Assembly (NCBI GenBank): GCA_016285885.1
Contig: JAEERP010000003.1
Coordinates: forward strand, 1-64,000
DNA length: 64,000 bases
Direction: 5' to 3'
Source of the DNA: Paludibacteraceae bacterium
Lineage (GTDB): Bacteria > Bacteroidota > Bacteroidia > Bacteroidales > Paludibacteraceae
Below, one piece after another: positions 18,065 through 30,000 of the stretch (its first letter is position 1; the number at the start of each line of letters is the position of its first letter). Both the position numbers and the translations under genes were made by a program. The notes under the pieces are model-generated. The model saw only the letters and a list, made by a program, of their open reading frames with translations. It was not told the DNA's origin and made no database searches.

Positions 18065-21000
18065 TCACTTCACCAGTACCTTTCTGAACTGGTTGTTGAT
18101 TCTCACGATATAAGCGCCACGGTAGCGAACCGGTATAGAGAAGCTCTCCGCATTGGACTTGCCGATGAAGAGTGTCACACCGTCGAAGTCCATCACTTGG
18201 ATATCCATACCCTCCGCGCGAAGGACGACGATCTCGCCCACCTCCGTGTAGACATCCACCGTAGGAGTCTCGACGAGGTCAACACCCACTGGGCTATCCG
18301 AGAAGACAGCTCTCAGGTTCAGGTCTTTCTCAGGCATCAAGCCATCCGCAGGCATGCCATCCCAACGGATGAAGTAGAGACCCTCCTTGGTTGGCTCCTC
18401 AGGCAATGGGATCACATCGCCGTACCTCATGCTATTGTTCTTAGCATATTGAACATCGTCGACGTAGAAGGTGACTGTGAAGTTAAAGTAGATCCAGCTA
18501 GCCACCAAGTCGATGTTACCAGAGTAGTCACGCGGATTGATTCTGTTAACCGTTCTTCTTCCATCGTACCAACCCTTAAACATCTTACCAGGGCCTTCGA
18601 TCGTAGGCAATGCGATAGACTCGTCGAAGGTGGTATAGTAGATGGTATCCAGCGCCACACCCTCGTTTCTCAGAACGATAGAGTAAGTAGCCACCTTATA
18701 GGTTGCGGAGACGGTGACATCGTGCGCCGGCATCGAAGCAGGTAGGCCATCCCACTTATCGAACTCATAGCCTGAACGGGCAGGAGCCTTAGAAGGTGAG
18801 ATCGCCGCACCATACAGATAGTGCGTTGTCTTGAAGACCTCTCCGTCGATGGTATAGATCAAGTTATAACCACCCAATTCAAACCTACCCGTGATTGTGA
18901 GATCTTGAGCCGGCATGATATCAGGCGTTGCGCTCCAACCACTGAAGGCGTAACCATCTTCCGTGGTCTCAGGGTCAGGGATCTTAACCAAAGGAGCACC
19001 CGCTTGGATAGTATCCCTTGCATATTCGATACCATCCACGACGTAGATGATCTCGAACGACTTAACACCCCAAGAAGCGGTCAACTCGAAGTCCTCCGCA
19101 GAGCTACCCGGCTTGATCTCCAAGTAAGTGTTGACACCATCCGTCCAGCCGAGGAATACCTGGCCATCCCTACCCTCATAAGTAGGAAGGACGATACGAT
19201 CCTCTATGGTGTAACTGATTCGTTCAACCTCCTCACCGTTCTCATCCCTCAACGTGATAGAGTAAGTGACAGGCTTCCAAATCGCATTGACAACCAAGTT
19301 CTTTCGAGGCATCGTCTCAGGGATAACCATATCCCATCCGTTGAACATATAGCCTCTCTTATTCGCAGGGTCTTGAACGGAAGCGGCATAAGCCTCGGTG
19401 CTCTCACCCGCATTGATCACGAAGTTCTGGTAAGTCACGCCATCCACCTTGTAGACGAGATTGAACTCGTTCGACACCGTCGTCCATTTAGCGGTGAGGG
19501 AAACAGTGCCCGCCACGATCTTAGGGAAGAAGACGTACTTGTCTTCATTCTTGTCATAATCGAGCAATTCACCGTTCAACATCCATCCATCGAACCGCAT
19601 ACCCTCACGGTCTTCCATCTTATCGATATAGAAGTAATCATCCTCCACAGTGTATTCATAAACGCCTACGACTTTGCCGTCATCCTCCAGCGTGATTTGG
19701 TAGGTGATGAGTCCCCATTGAGCGGTAACCGTCAAACCGCCCTCAGGCATGGTCGCAGGGATCTCCGGGCTCCATCCATTGAAGGTATAACCCGTCCTCG
19801 TAGGATCCGCGATTGCAGGGATTGGGTCTGCATAAACGACAGGAACCGTCTTCAATGTCTTACCATTAGAGATATACGTTATGTTGTACGTAGCGATGTG
19901 CCAAGTAGCAGTGAGTTCAACAGAACCTGCATCGTCCGTGCTGATGGAAGTCACGATCTCGCCGTTCTGATCCCTCCAGCCCATGAAGTCATAGCCTTCG
20001 TAGTAAGGGATATGATCATTCAAGTCGATGACCTTATGATCCTCCACCGTATAGGTGATGGTCTCGAAGGTATCGAGTTGGATCTCATATGTGACGAGAT
20101 CCCATTGAGCGGTAACCGTCAACGTATCCAAAGGCAACAACTCCGGCAATTCAGCATTCCAGCCGATGAAGTCATAACCCTTCCTTACAGGATCATCCAA
20201 CTTCACGTATGGTTCATCAGCGAATCCAGAGGTTGTATCGGACTTCACGTCATATCCATAGTTGTACACGATAGCGGTAGGACGCTTCGTGATGGACAAT
20301 GTGCCATAAGTCGTTTCGATAACATAGTTGATGGCTTTCGTGTTCTCATTCAACTCATATGTGAACTCATTCGCCACAGAGCCGAAGTTAGTGATCGTAC
20401 CGCTCACATTGAACGTTGCGCCCTCACCTTCCGCAAATCCGTTACCGCCGATCGTCACCATGTTGTTGGTCAACGGTGTTCTATCGTATACCTTCGTATC
20501 CGTAGCACTGGTTAGGGTAACCGAACGCCTCAAGATGCTCAACAGACCAATCCTTGGCTCGTCGAACGTATAGTTCTTGGTGACATCATTCTCGCCACGA
20601 ACCACCTTATAGCCCGTCACCTTATTGGCGGTCGAACCGAAGTCTGTAATGGATCCCTCGACATCCACAATCAGCTCATCGCCTTCAGCCAACACATCCG
20701 GCGTGAAGGTAAAGCCATTGTCGGTCAGAGGAGTTCCGTTGTACATCCTATCATTGCTATTCGCAGTGATGACGATAGGAGTCTCGATCTTAGTGACGGT
20801 CAACGTACCCATGATCACCTCGATATCGTAGTTGCCAGCATCCGTATTGCTTTGGAGCGTATATGTGAACGTGTTATCAACCGTACCAATCTCGGTGATG
20901 GTACCCGTCACAGTGAATTTAGCACCCTCGCCACGTACGAAGCCTCTACCCGTAGCGGTAGGTGTAACCTCAACCGTGTTATTCGTCAAAGGAGTACCGT

Positions 21001-24000
21001 CGTAGACCTTCTCGTCCGTAGCGGAGGTGAAGGTCACCGGACGTTTCGTCACGGTCAGCTTACCATCGACAGGTGTAGCGAAGGTGTAGTTCTCCGTCAC
21101 ATCCACACCGTCACGAAGTACTCTATAACCCGTCACGACATTCGGTACAGAACCCACATTGATGATGGAACCCTCCACATCGGCGAACAACTCATCACCC
21201 TCGACCAAGATGCCTCTGGTGTACTTGAAGTTATCATCATACAACTCACCTCCGTCATAAACCATCGTGCCAGAGTATGCGGTGATGGTGATGGTGTCAA
21301 GGATTGGAGTGATAGTCAACCAACCATCGCTGACGAGGTTGAAGCTTACGGTGAAGTTCTCGTTCACATTCGTGAACTGACCTACCTCCAGACCCATCGG
21401 GTAAGTACCGATGGTCGTACCCGCTGCGACGCTGTCGTTCACATGGATGAAGTCGTCTTTCGTGTACAACGGAGTGTTCGCATTCCAATCATAGTCATAC
21501 ACATACTGAGTCAAACCATTGTAGGTGAGCGTATCTACATGACCGGTGATGTCCACAATCACGTCAAGGCGATTGATGGTCAACCAGCCGTCCGTCACGT
21601 CGAACGTCACACTGAAGTTGTTGTTCGTGTTCATGAACTGATCATTCTTCAAGCCCATCATGTAAGTACCGACGGTCGTACCCTTAGCGACGCTGTCGCC
21701 CGCATAGGTGAAGTAGTCCGCAGTGTTGTACAAACTGTCTGACGCAATCCACTCATAACCAGGGATGGCCTGCTCTGAGCCGTTGTAGATTACGGTATCC
21801 ACATGACCGGTGATGTTCACGAGGACGTCGAGAGGCTTGATCGTCAACCAACCGTCCGTCACACTGAACTCAACATCGAAGTTGTTGTTCGTGTTCTTGA
21901 ATTGGTCTTTCTTCAGGCCCATCATATACGTGTTAACGTCCGTACCCGTCGCCACGCTGTCACCTTCGTAAGAGAAGTAGTCCGCAGTGTTGTACAAACT
22001 ATCTGACGCATTCCACTCATAACCATAAACGGAATGAGCCAAGGCGTCGTAGGTCACAGTGTCCACATGACCAGTAATGTCTACGAGGACGTGGAGAGGA
22101 TTGATCGTCAACCAACCGTCAGACTTCACTTCGAACGTCACGTTGAAGTTGTCGTTCGTATTCTCGAATTGGCCTTCGCTCAAATTCATGTAGTAGGTGT
22201 CAATGGTCGTACCCGCAGCCACGCTATCGCCTTGATGGATGAAGTAGTCCGCTGTGTTGTACAACTCCTCTGTCGCTTTCCACTCATAACCGTAGATGGC
22301 CTGCTCTGAACCGTTGTAGATCACTGTATCCTTGTGTCCGGTGATTTCCACGAGAACATCCAGAGGTGTAATCGTCAACCAACCGTCAGACTTCACTTCG
22401 AACGTCACGGTGAAGTTGTCGTTCGTATTCTCGAATTGGCCTTCGCTCAAATGCATGTAGTAGGTGTCAACGGTCGTACCCGCTGCCACGCTATCTCCTT
22501 GATGAGTGAAGTAGTCCGCTGTGTTGTACAACTCTTCTGTCGCTTTCCACTCATAACCGTAGATGGCCTGCTCTGAACCGTTGTAGATCACTGTATCCTT
22601 ATGTCCGGTGATTTCCACGAGGACATCCAGAGGTGTAATCGTCAACCAACCATCAGACTTCACTTCGAACGTCACGTTGAAGTTGTCGTTCGTGTTCTCG
22701 AATTGGCCTTCGCTCAAATTCATGTAGTAAGTGTCAACGGTCGTACCCGCAGCCACGCTATCACCTGCATAAGTGAAGTAGTCCGCAGTGTTGTACAACT
22801 CCTCTGTCGCTTTCCAATCATAACCGTAGATGGCCTGCTCTGAACCATTGTAGATCACTGTATCCTTATGTCCGGTGATTTCCACGAGGACATCCAGAGG
22901 ATTGATCGTCAACCAACCATCAGACTTCACTTCGAACGTTACGTTGAAGTTGTCGTTCGTGTTCTCGAATTGGCCTTCGCTCAAATGCATGTAGTAGGTG
23001 TCAACGGTCGTACCCGCAGCCACGCTATCGCCTTGATGAGTGAAGTAATCCGCAGTGTTGTACAACTCTTCTGTCGCTTTCCACTCATAACCGTAGATGG
23101 CCTGCTCTGAACCATTGTAGATCACTGTATCCTTATGTCCGGTGATTTCCACGAGGACATCCAGAGGATTGATCGTCAACCAACCGTCAGACTTCACTTC
23201 GAACGTTACGGTGAAGTTGTCGTTCGTGTTCTCGAATTGGCCTTCGCTCAAATGCATGTAGTAGGTGTCAACGGTCGTACCCGCAGCCACACTATCGCCC
23301 TGATGGATGAAGTAGTCCGCTGTGTTGTACAACTCCTCTGACGCTTCCCAATCATAACCGTAGAGGGTCTGCTCTGAACCGTTATAGATCACTGTATCCT
23401 TATGTCCGGTGATTTCCACGAGAACATCCAGAGGCTTGATGACCAAGCTGTCATTGCTGTTGACCTCGAACTTCACATCCTTGAAGTTATCGTTGATGTT
23501 CTCGAAGAAGGTCTCGTCGAACGTCATGCCATAGCTACCGACGTTGGTACCCTTGGCGATTGAGTCAGATTCCGCACCCGTGAAGTTCATGTATGATTCG
23601 ATGTACAACGGATCGTTGCTGTCGAAGTCGTAGCCGCTCACCATATGTTCCTCGCCGTCGTAAGTGATGGTGTCAGAGTGCTTGGTGATGGTGATGACGA
23701 CGTTCTCACGAGGGGTGATCACCATCGTGTCTGGTACTACCACGAACTTCACATCCTTGAAGTTAGCGTTGTCGTTCTCGAAGTCCGTCTCCTCAACTGG
23801 CATCGAGTAGCTACCAGCATCCGTACCCGTGATGGTCGAGTCGCCACTGAAGGTGAAGTCAGACTCCTTATACAAACCATTGTTGATTGCAACCTCGTAA
23901 CCGCTCACCGTATGTGCCTCGCCGTCATAGACGAACGTGTCCGCATGTTCGGTGATCGTCACCACAACACCCTCCAGAGGCTTGATGACCAAGCTGTCGT

Positions 24001-27000
24001 CGCTGTTGACCTCGAACTTCACATCCTTGAAGTTAGCGTTGATGTTCTCGAAGTAGGTATCGTCGAAGCTCATGCCGTAGCTGCCGACATTGGTGCCCTT
24101 GGCAATCGAGTCAGATGCTTCTCCGTTGAACCTCATATAGCTTTCGATGTACAATGGATCGTTGCTGTCGAAGTCGTAACCTGTCACTGTATGCTCTTCT
24201 CCATTGTAAGTGATGACATCGGAGTGCTTGGTGATGGTGACGATGACGTCCTCACGTGCCTCGATGTCCAGAGAGCCGTCCGTCACCTCGAACGTCACGC
24301 CCGTGAAGTTAGGGTCATCGTAGCTGAACTGCTCGGACTTCAAGCCCATTGCGTAGTGGCCGACGTTCGTGCCGCTGGCTACTGCCGTGCCCGTGAACTG
24401 AACCTTGCTCGCGTCGTAAAGGGTGGATGCGCAACTCAGGTCGTAGCCCGTCACGCTCTGCTCTTCCCCGGTGTATGTCTCCGTGCCGCTGTGGCCCGTT
24501 ACCGTGATCGTCAACGTAGCAGCCTCGATGTCCAGAGAGCCGTCCGTCACCTCGAACGTCACATCAATATTATCATCCCCATAACTGAACATGCTCTCCA
24601 ACAGACCCATGTAATAGGTGTTCACGTTGGTTCCTTTAGCCACAGCTGGATTTGAGCACGTGATCTTTGATTGGGAGAACAATGCCTTAGCAGCATCCGT
24701 TCCTTCTAAAGAAGTAACAGTCCAACCTGTAACGGACTGTTCGTTTCCGTTGTATGACTTGGTGTCGGTATTACCTGCTATGTTGATCGTCAACGGCTGC
24801 TTCGTGATCTCCAACACCCCACTCACCATCGCCGTGTCATAGTAGCAGGTGACATCCTGGGTGCCACGCATGATCTTGAATGAAGTCACCTTGTTGGCTA
24901 CTGTTCCTACATTGGTTATGGTTCCACTAACCACTACATCTTTGATTTCATCACCTGACTCTAGGGCACCTGTAGTGGTGTAACCAGCATTGGTCAGTGG
25001 AGTACCATCGTATGTCTTGCTATCACTCTTAGCCTTAACGGTTATCTTTTGCGTCAACTGTGCGATAGCGGTATTCTGGGTATTCTGGCATCCATTCGCA
25101 TCAGCTACTGTAACAGCATAGGAACCGTCTGGCAAACCCTCAATCTTAAAGCTTGACGCATTCGCCTGAGATACACCTGCAGCACCTGACCAACTTACGC
25201 TGTAAGGCGCTTGACCCCCTTCAATCGTTCCCTCTATCACACCATCAGGGGTATTCTGACAGCGGGACTCGACAGAAGTGATGGAAGCTTTCAACGTATT
25301 CGCTGGCACAACCACTTTCACCTCCTTGGTAGCCTCTGAACCACAGGCATCTTTCACTGTAACAGTGACAGAAATTTCTTGAGCAACATTTGTCTGCTCA
25401 TAAGACGTTCCCGCTTCATAACTTTGGCTCACAAACGACACATCACCGCCACATTCACTGGTAGTTTTACCCAACACAATGGAAGAGAGGTCTGGCATCG
25501 TATAGGTACATCCACCCGCTGGGGTAGCCGTCACATCATCAATGTCATCAATCGTTGGTGCGGCAGCTTCTGTCCATGTGTATGACACAACCATAGGGTC
25601 CGCCTCATTCCCGGCAGCATCTTTATAGTTTGCCGTCCATGTTTTCGTAATCTGACAACCATTACTACTTTGAGAAGAAGTGACGTCTGCCTCTGGCACA
25701 TTCCCCTCTCCGTCGCAATTGTCAGAGAACGTGAATTGTGGTGCCACAACGGTCGGGTTACAACCCCAGTCGTATCCATTAGGTTTGCTCTCTGTGTTCA
25801 ACGCTATCACCGGCTTCGTCCCATCCTCCACCCTAACTGTCTGCGTGCAGGTGGAGAAGACGGATCCGCTGTTCCGTGCCTGCCATACGATCGTGTCGCC
25901 GTCGGAGAAGCTGGAAGTAACGCCTTCCGTGAATTCCGCAAACTCTCCATCGTTTATCTTATAGAAACAAGACATGCCTTCGCCTAATACATTTGACGCA
26001 ACCAACGTATACGCCGCCGTGCAGTCGGTGGCATCGTCGGCGGTCTGCAGCGTGATTTCCTCACAGGAGAGGTTCACCTTCAGGGTACCTAACGTCTCCG
26101 TGATGACATAATTGCTTCGCTTAGCGGTTGCTCCTTCAGCACCATCCTCACCCTCAAAGGCAATGGTGTAGGTGTTATCGCTCTCGCCCACCTCGGTCTG
26201 ACTACCCGTAATCTTGACAGTGGCAGTCTCACCATTCACATATCCTGAGATTATGACATCGTTATTGGTCAACGCACTTCCGTCATACACCTTCTCATCA
26301 CTTCCCGTCTGAATGGTCAACTCAATAGGATTAATCTTCAATGTGCCATAGATAACGGTATCGATCACATATTTATTCGATTTGTCTTTCGTGTTCTTCA
26401 ACACATAACCGGTGATCTCATTCGTGTACTCGCCAGCATCCGTTCCCGTAACCGAAGCATTCACACCGGTAAACTCGATACCCGTCACCTCCGTATTATC
26501 CTTCAAATAAGCCTTATAGCCCGAGATTGTATGCGTCTCACCATCATAGTCTATCGTATCGCTGTTAGCAACCAACGTGACGCCTTTGTAACTGCACACA
26601 TGAAGTGTCGCCCTATAGTTCGCATGGTAGGCTTTTGTCCAATTGGCCACCTCCCAATCCGTCTCCGTATCTAACCATCCTAGAGGATTCGTGTACCAAC
26701 TTTCGTCCTCATGCATTCGATTTTCAACACGAATTTTTTCATATGTAACCGTGAAATATGGCTCGTAATAAGCATCCGTCGGAGCCGTGGCCCGATATAC
26801 ATATTCCACCGTATCATTTTGCGTACCAGCAATACGAAGTTTCAAATTGCTGAAATCATACGCCTGCTCATCTGGAGTGCAGGTATAATGCCATGTATTC
26901 TTATTGACATCACCGACATTCAACAATGAAGCCAAAGGCCCGTAGATATGTGTCCTGTTCAGACGGTAATACGTCGAACGATTTCCTATTTGAAGGAAAT

Positions 27001-30000
27001 TATACAGGATTTGATCCTGGTATATGTTATGTAAAATTATAGTATAATCACGGTGGAACCCTGACGTGGTATTCGGGTCATCGTATCTTTGCTCCTCAGA
27101 GACGAGCCATCTAGGCGTATTTCCATTCATTCCACCGATCTTATTCTTCACAACCGCGATCAGCGGATTCGCTTCAACCGTGTAATAAAGTATCGGGGCA
27201 CTCTCATCAGGCACATAATCGATCGGCTTATACACATACGTGTTTCCTCCGACAGTAATCTCAGGCAAGGAAGTTTCAAAATCATACTCATCCGCCTCGT
27301 ACAGGTCTTTCGCTCCAAATTTATATTGGCTGCCCGCCGTGGTTATGTTTAGACTATCCAAGTACTGTTGGGACGACTTCATCGGCAGGATGGTCGTCTT
27401 CGCCAAACGATAGTAAGTATTGTCGATTTTTGCGATATTATACAATGGTTCCGTACCATCCTTGATAGTGAGCGTACCTGGCTCATAAGTGATGCGATAG
27501 TTACCCACCTGCTCAGCGCCCATAGGGGTGATAGCATAGGTACCCACATCTTCGCCCTCTTCGCGGGTGAAATTATAGGCGAGTCCGAGCTGTTCCATTG
27601 TTTCGCCCGCCACAAAACCCGTCACCGTCGCCGTCCATTCCGGATCTGACGCCCCGATATAGTTCGTTTTCTCCTTGTCGTCCGCCTTGACCGTCAGCTC
27701 AGCCGGGCAGATACGCAACTCACCGTCTCTCGGATAGAGCGTCACATCATAATTCATATCGACAGGAAGGCTGAACATCTCCGCCGTGATTGGCAGGATG
27801 TAGGTATAGTCTTTTTCCGAAGGACCGGCATCTGTCTTTGTCAGTGTAATGCTTTCTGCTTGTGCACGCAGATCATCTCCATATTGCTCATCATACAAAT
27901 CATCGGAAATGTTGATTTGAGAGCCATGATCACGGAATCCAATCGTTCTTTCTACACCATCATAGCATGGTCCATTCGTCCAACGATCCGCATCCATATT
28001 GATGGTCACCGTCCTCTGATCAATCTTCAACGTTCCCGACACATACTCGATGTTGTAATAATCGTCGTCACACAAACCATCGATGACGGCATTCTTCGGA
28101 GTCGTGAACACGACATTCTCCGACACGTTGGTCACCTCACCATCATAGCTGATGGAAGAAAGGGTATGTCCCTCCATCAGACCTGACACCGACACGTCCG
28201 ACACGCCATTGCTGCTAAGCGGATTGCCATCATAGGTCTTATTTTTAGAGCTAGCGGTGAGGGTAAGGTCTTTTTGGAATATCGCTTTGATCTCCAAAGA
28301 GGTAGGACCATCAGGTGCTACCCAGTAGACCAGTTTACCACCTGTCCCTTCATATTCCGTCGTGTTGTTTCCATCCCATATGAGAGCCTTCTTGTAGGTA
28401 TAACCTGTCAAGCTTGTATTGAACTCATAATCCATGTTGGGTTGGATGGCCACCCTAATCGGAGCCACGTTCGGAATCGGCACCTCACAAACATCCACAC
28501 AACTGATGTTGAACATCACGCTCTCATAGTCGAGGTAGTAGATTGTGAAGACGTTCGATTCTCCGTCCTGACCCAATTGGAAAGACTTCGAAGCCTCTTC
28601 CGGATAGTAATCCTTCACCAACAAATCGCCCGTTGCGCCATGACCCTCCATCCACGTCTTATCCACATTCTCCGCCATGACGGTCACACTCGTCGTGTTA
28701 CCAGGCACTTCCACCCAATTACTCTCCTCATGCACTTCCACCTCAGGATGGTCCTTCAGGCAGTAACGCACTTTATATTTGTTATTCTCGGGCTTCGTCA
28801 CATAATAGAAGGTGATCATGTTGCCCTCGTAATCAAGCGTTACATTCTTTTCCGCTTGGTCTGGCAAATAACCTGCAATGGTCATCGCCTGTTCCGTAAT
28901 CACCTGTCCGTAGGCTAATGCCGCACTCGTCACCGCCTTCTCCGTGAAGAGCGGAGTGTCAGTACCATCCTCCAAATACCTCACCGTATAGCTCAACGGA
29001 ATGAGTCGCCAATGCGCATAGAGGGTCTCATTCCCTGTCACCTGCGTACCAACCGTATAACGTGTGCCTCCGACAGGATCGGTGTACCAACCATTAAACT
29101 CATAGTGAGCACGGATTGGCTGTTGCAGATCCTCCACAGACTTGTACTTCTCCACCGTCTGCGTGTTGTATGGTTCGGAAGCACCCTCGTAGTTGTAGTT
29201 AAATGTGACCGTATATTGTGGAGCTTGCCAGCAAGCATACAATGCCAGATCGTTGCCTGGCATCACATCGAACACATAGTCGTTCTGTAGCTTGGAATCC
29301 GCCTTCCAACCACACCAAGTATAGTCTTCCTTGCCGACAGGAGTGCTTGGGGTGTAATTGTAGGTGGAGGTGTTGATGTTGGCACCGAATTTCACATCTG
29401 GAATAGACTGAAGGACCTCTCCATTATAGATATAATTGATGTCGTATGTGTTTCTATTATAATAGAAATTATAGGTGGTTGCTTGCGTACCAGAATTCCC
29501 GTGATCATAGACGTATCCAGGAATGTCCTTTGCAGACAACGTCGTTTGTGCTGGAGTCTTGAAGGTTTGACTGTATTTATCCGACTTCACATACTCATTA
29601 TCATCAGCATTTTGGAACCAATAGTTCACCGTAATTGTATTTCCCCCATTTATCCATTGCGCCGTATAGGTAATCGTAGTGCCAGTAGTAGGCAACATGT
29701 CCAAATCTACCATCAAACGCTTGGTTGAATATATCGTAGAGCTTCCCTCAGGCAGCCAACCACGAAAATTCACATCTGTCCTTTGGTTCCCATTCCTCCT
29801 ATAATATCCCGTCACCTCCATCGGCCAAGAAGTAGAAATATCCTGACCCAATTTCACCGTCATGGTATAAGACAATTGGTTTTGTTGATTGGTCACATTA
29901 TGGCCAACCAAGGTGGCAGAAACATTATAAGTTTGACTAAACCATCCACCTGTCTCATACGTTCCAGCATTAAATCGGAACGTATACTCTTTCAATTTAT

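Noticed and set aside
18821-20515. 564-codon plus-strand reading frame inside the giant gene
   Set aside because: Antisense to repeat-coding DNA of an intact 4414-residue frame; composition is His/Arg/Ile-rich and there is no family signature.
22034-23341. Series of nearly identical 80-codon plus-strand frames, looking like a gene array
   Set aside because: They mirror the 267-bp coding repeat on the opposite strand; the repetition comes from the real minus-strand protein.
21308-23434. CRISPR-like regular repetition
   Set aside because: Units are 267 bp and translate in one frame as homologous protein modules, with no short repeat/spacer pattern.
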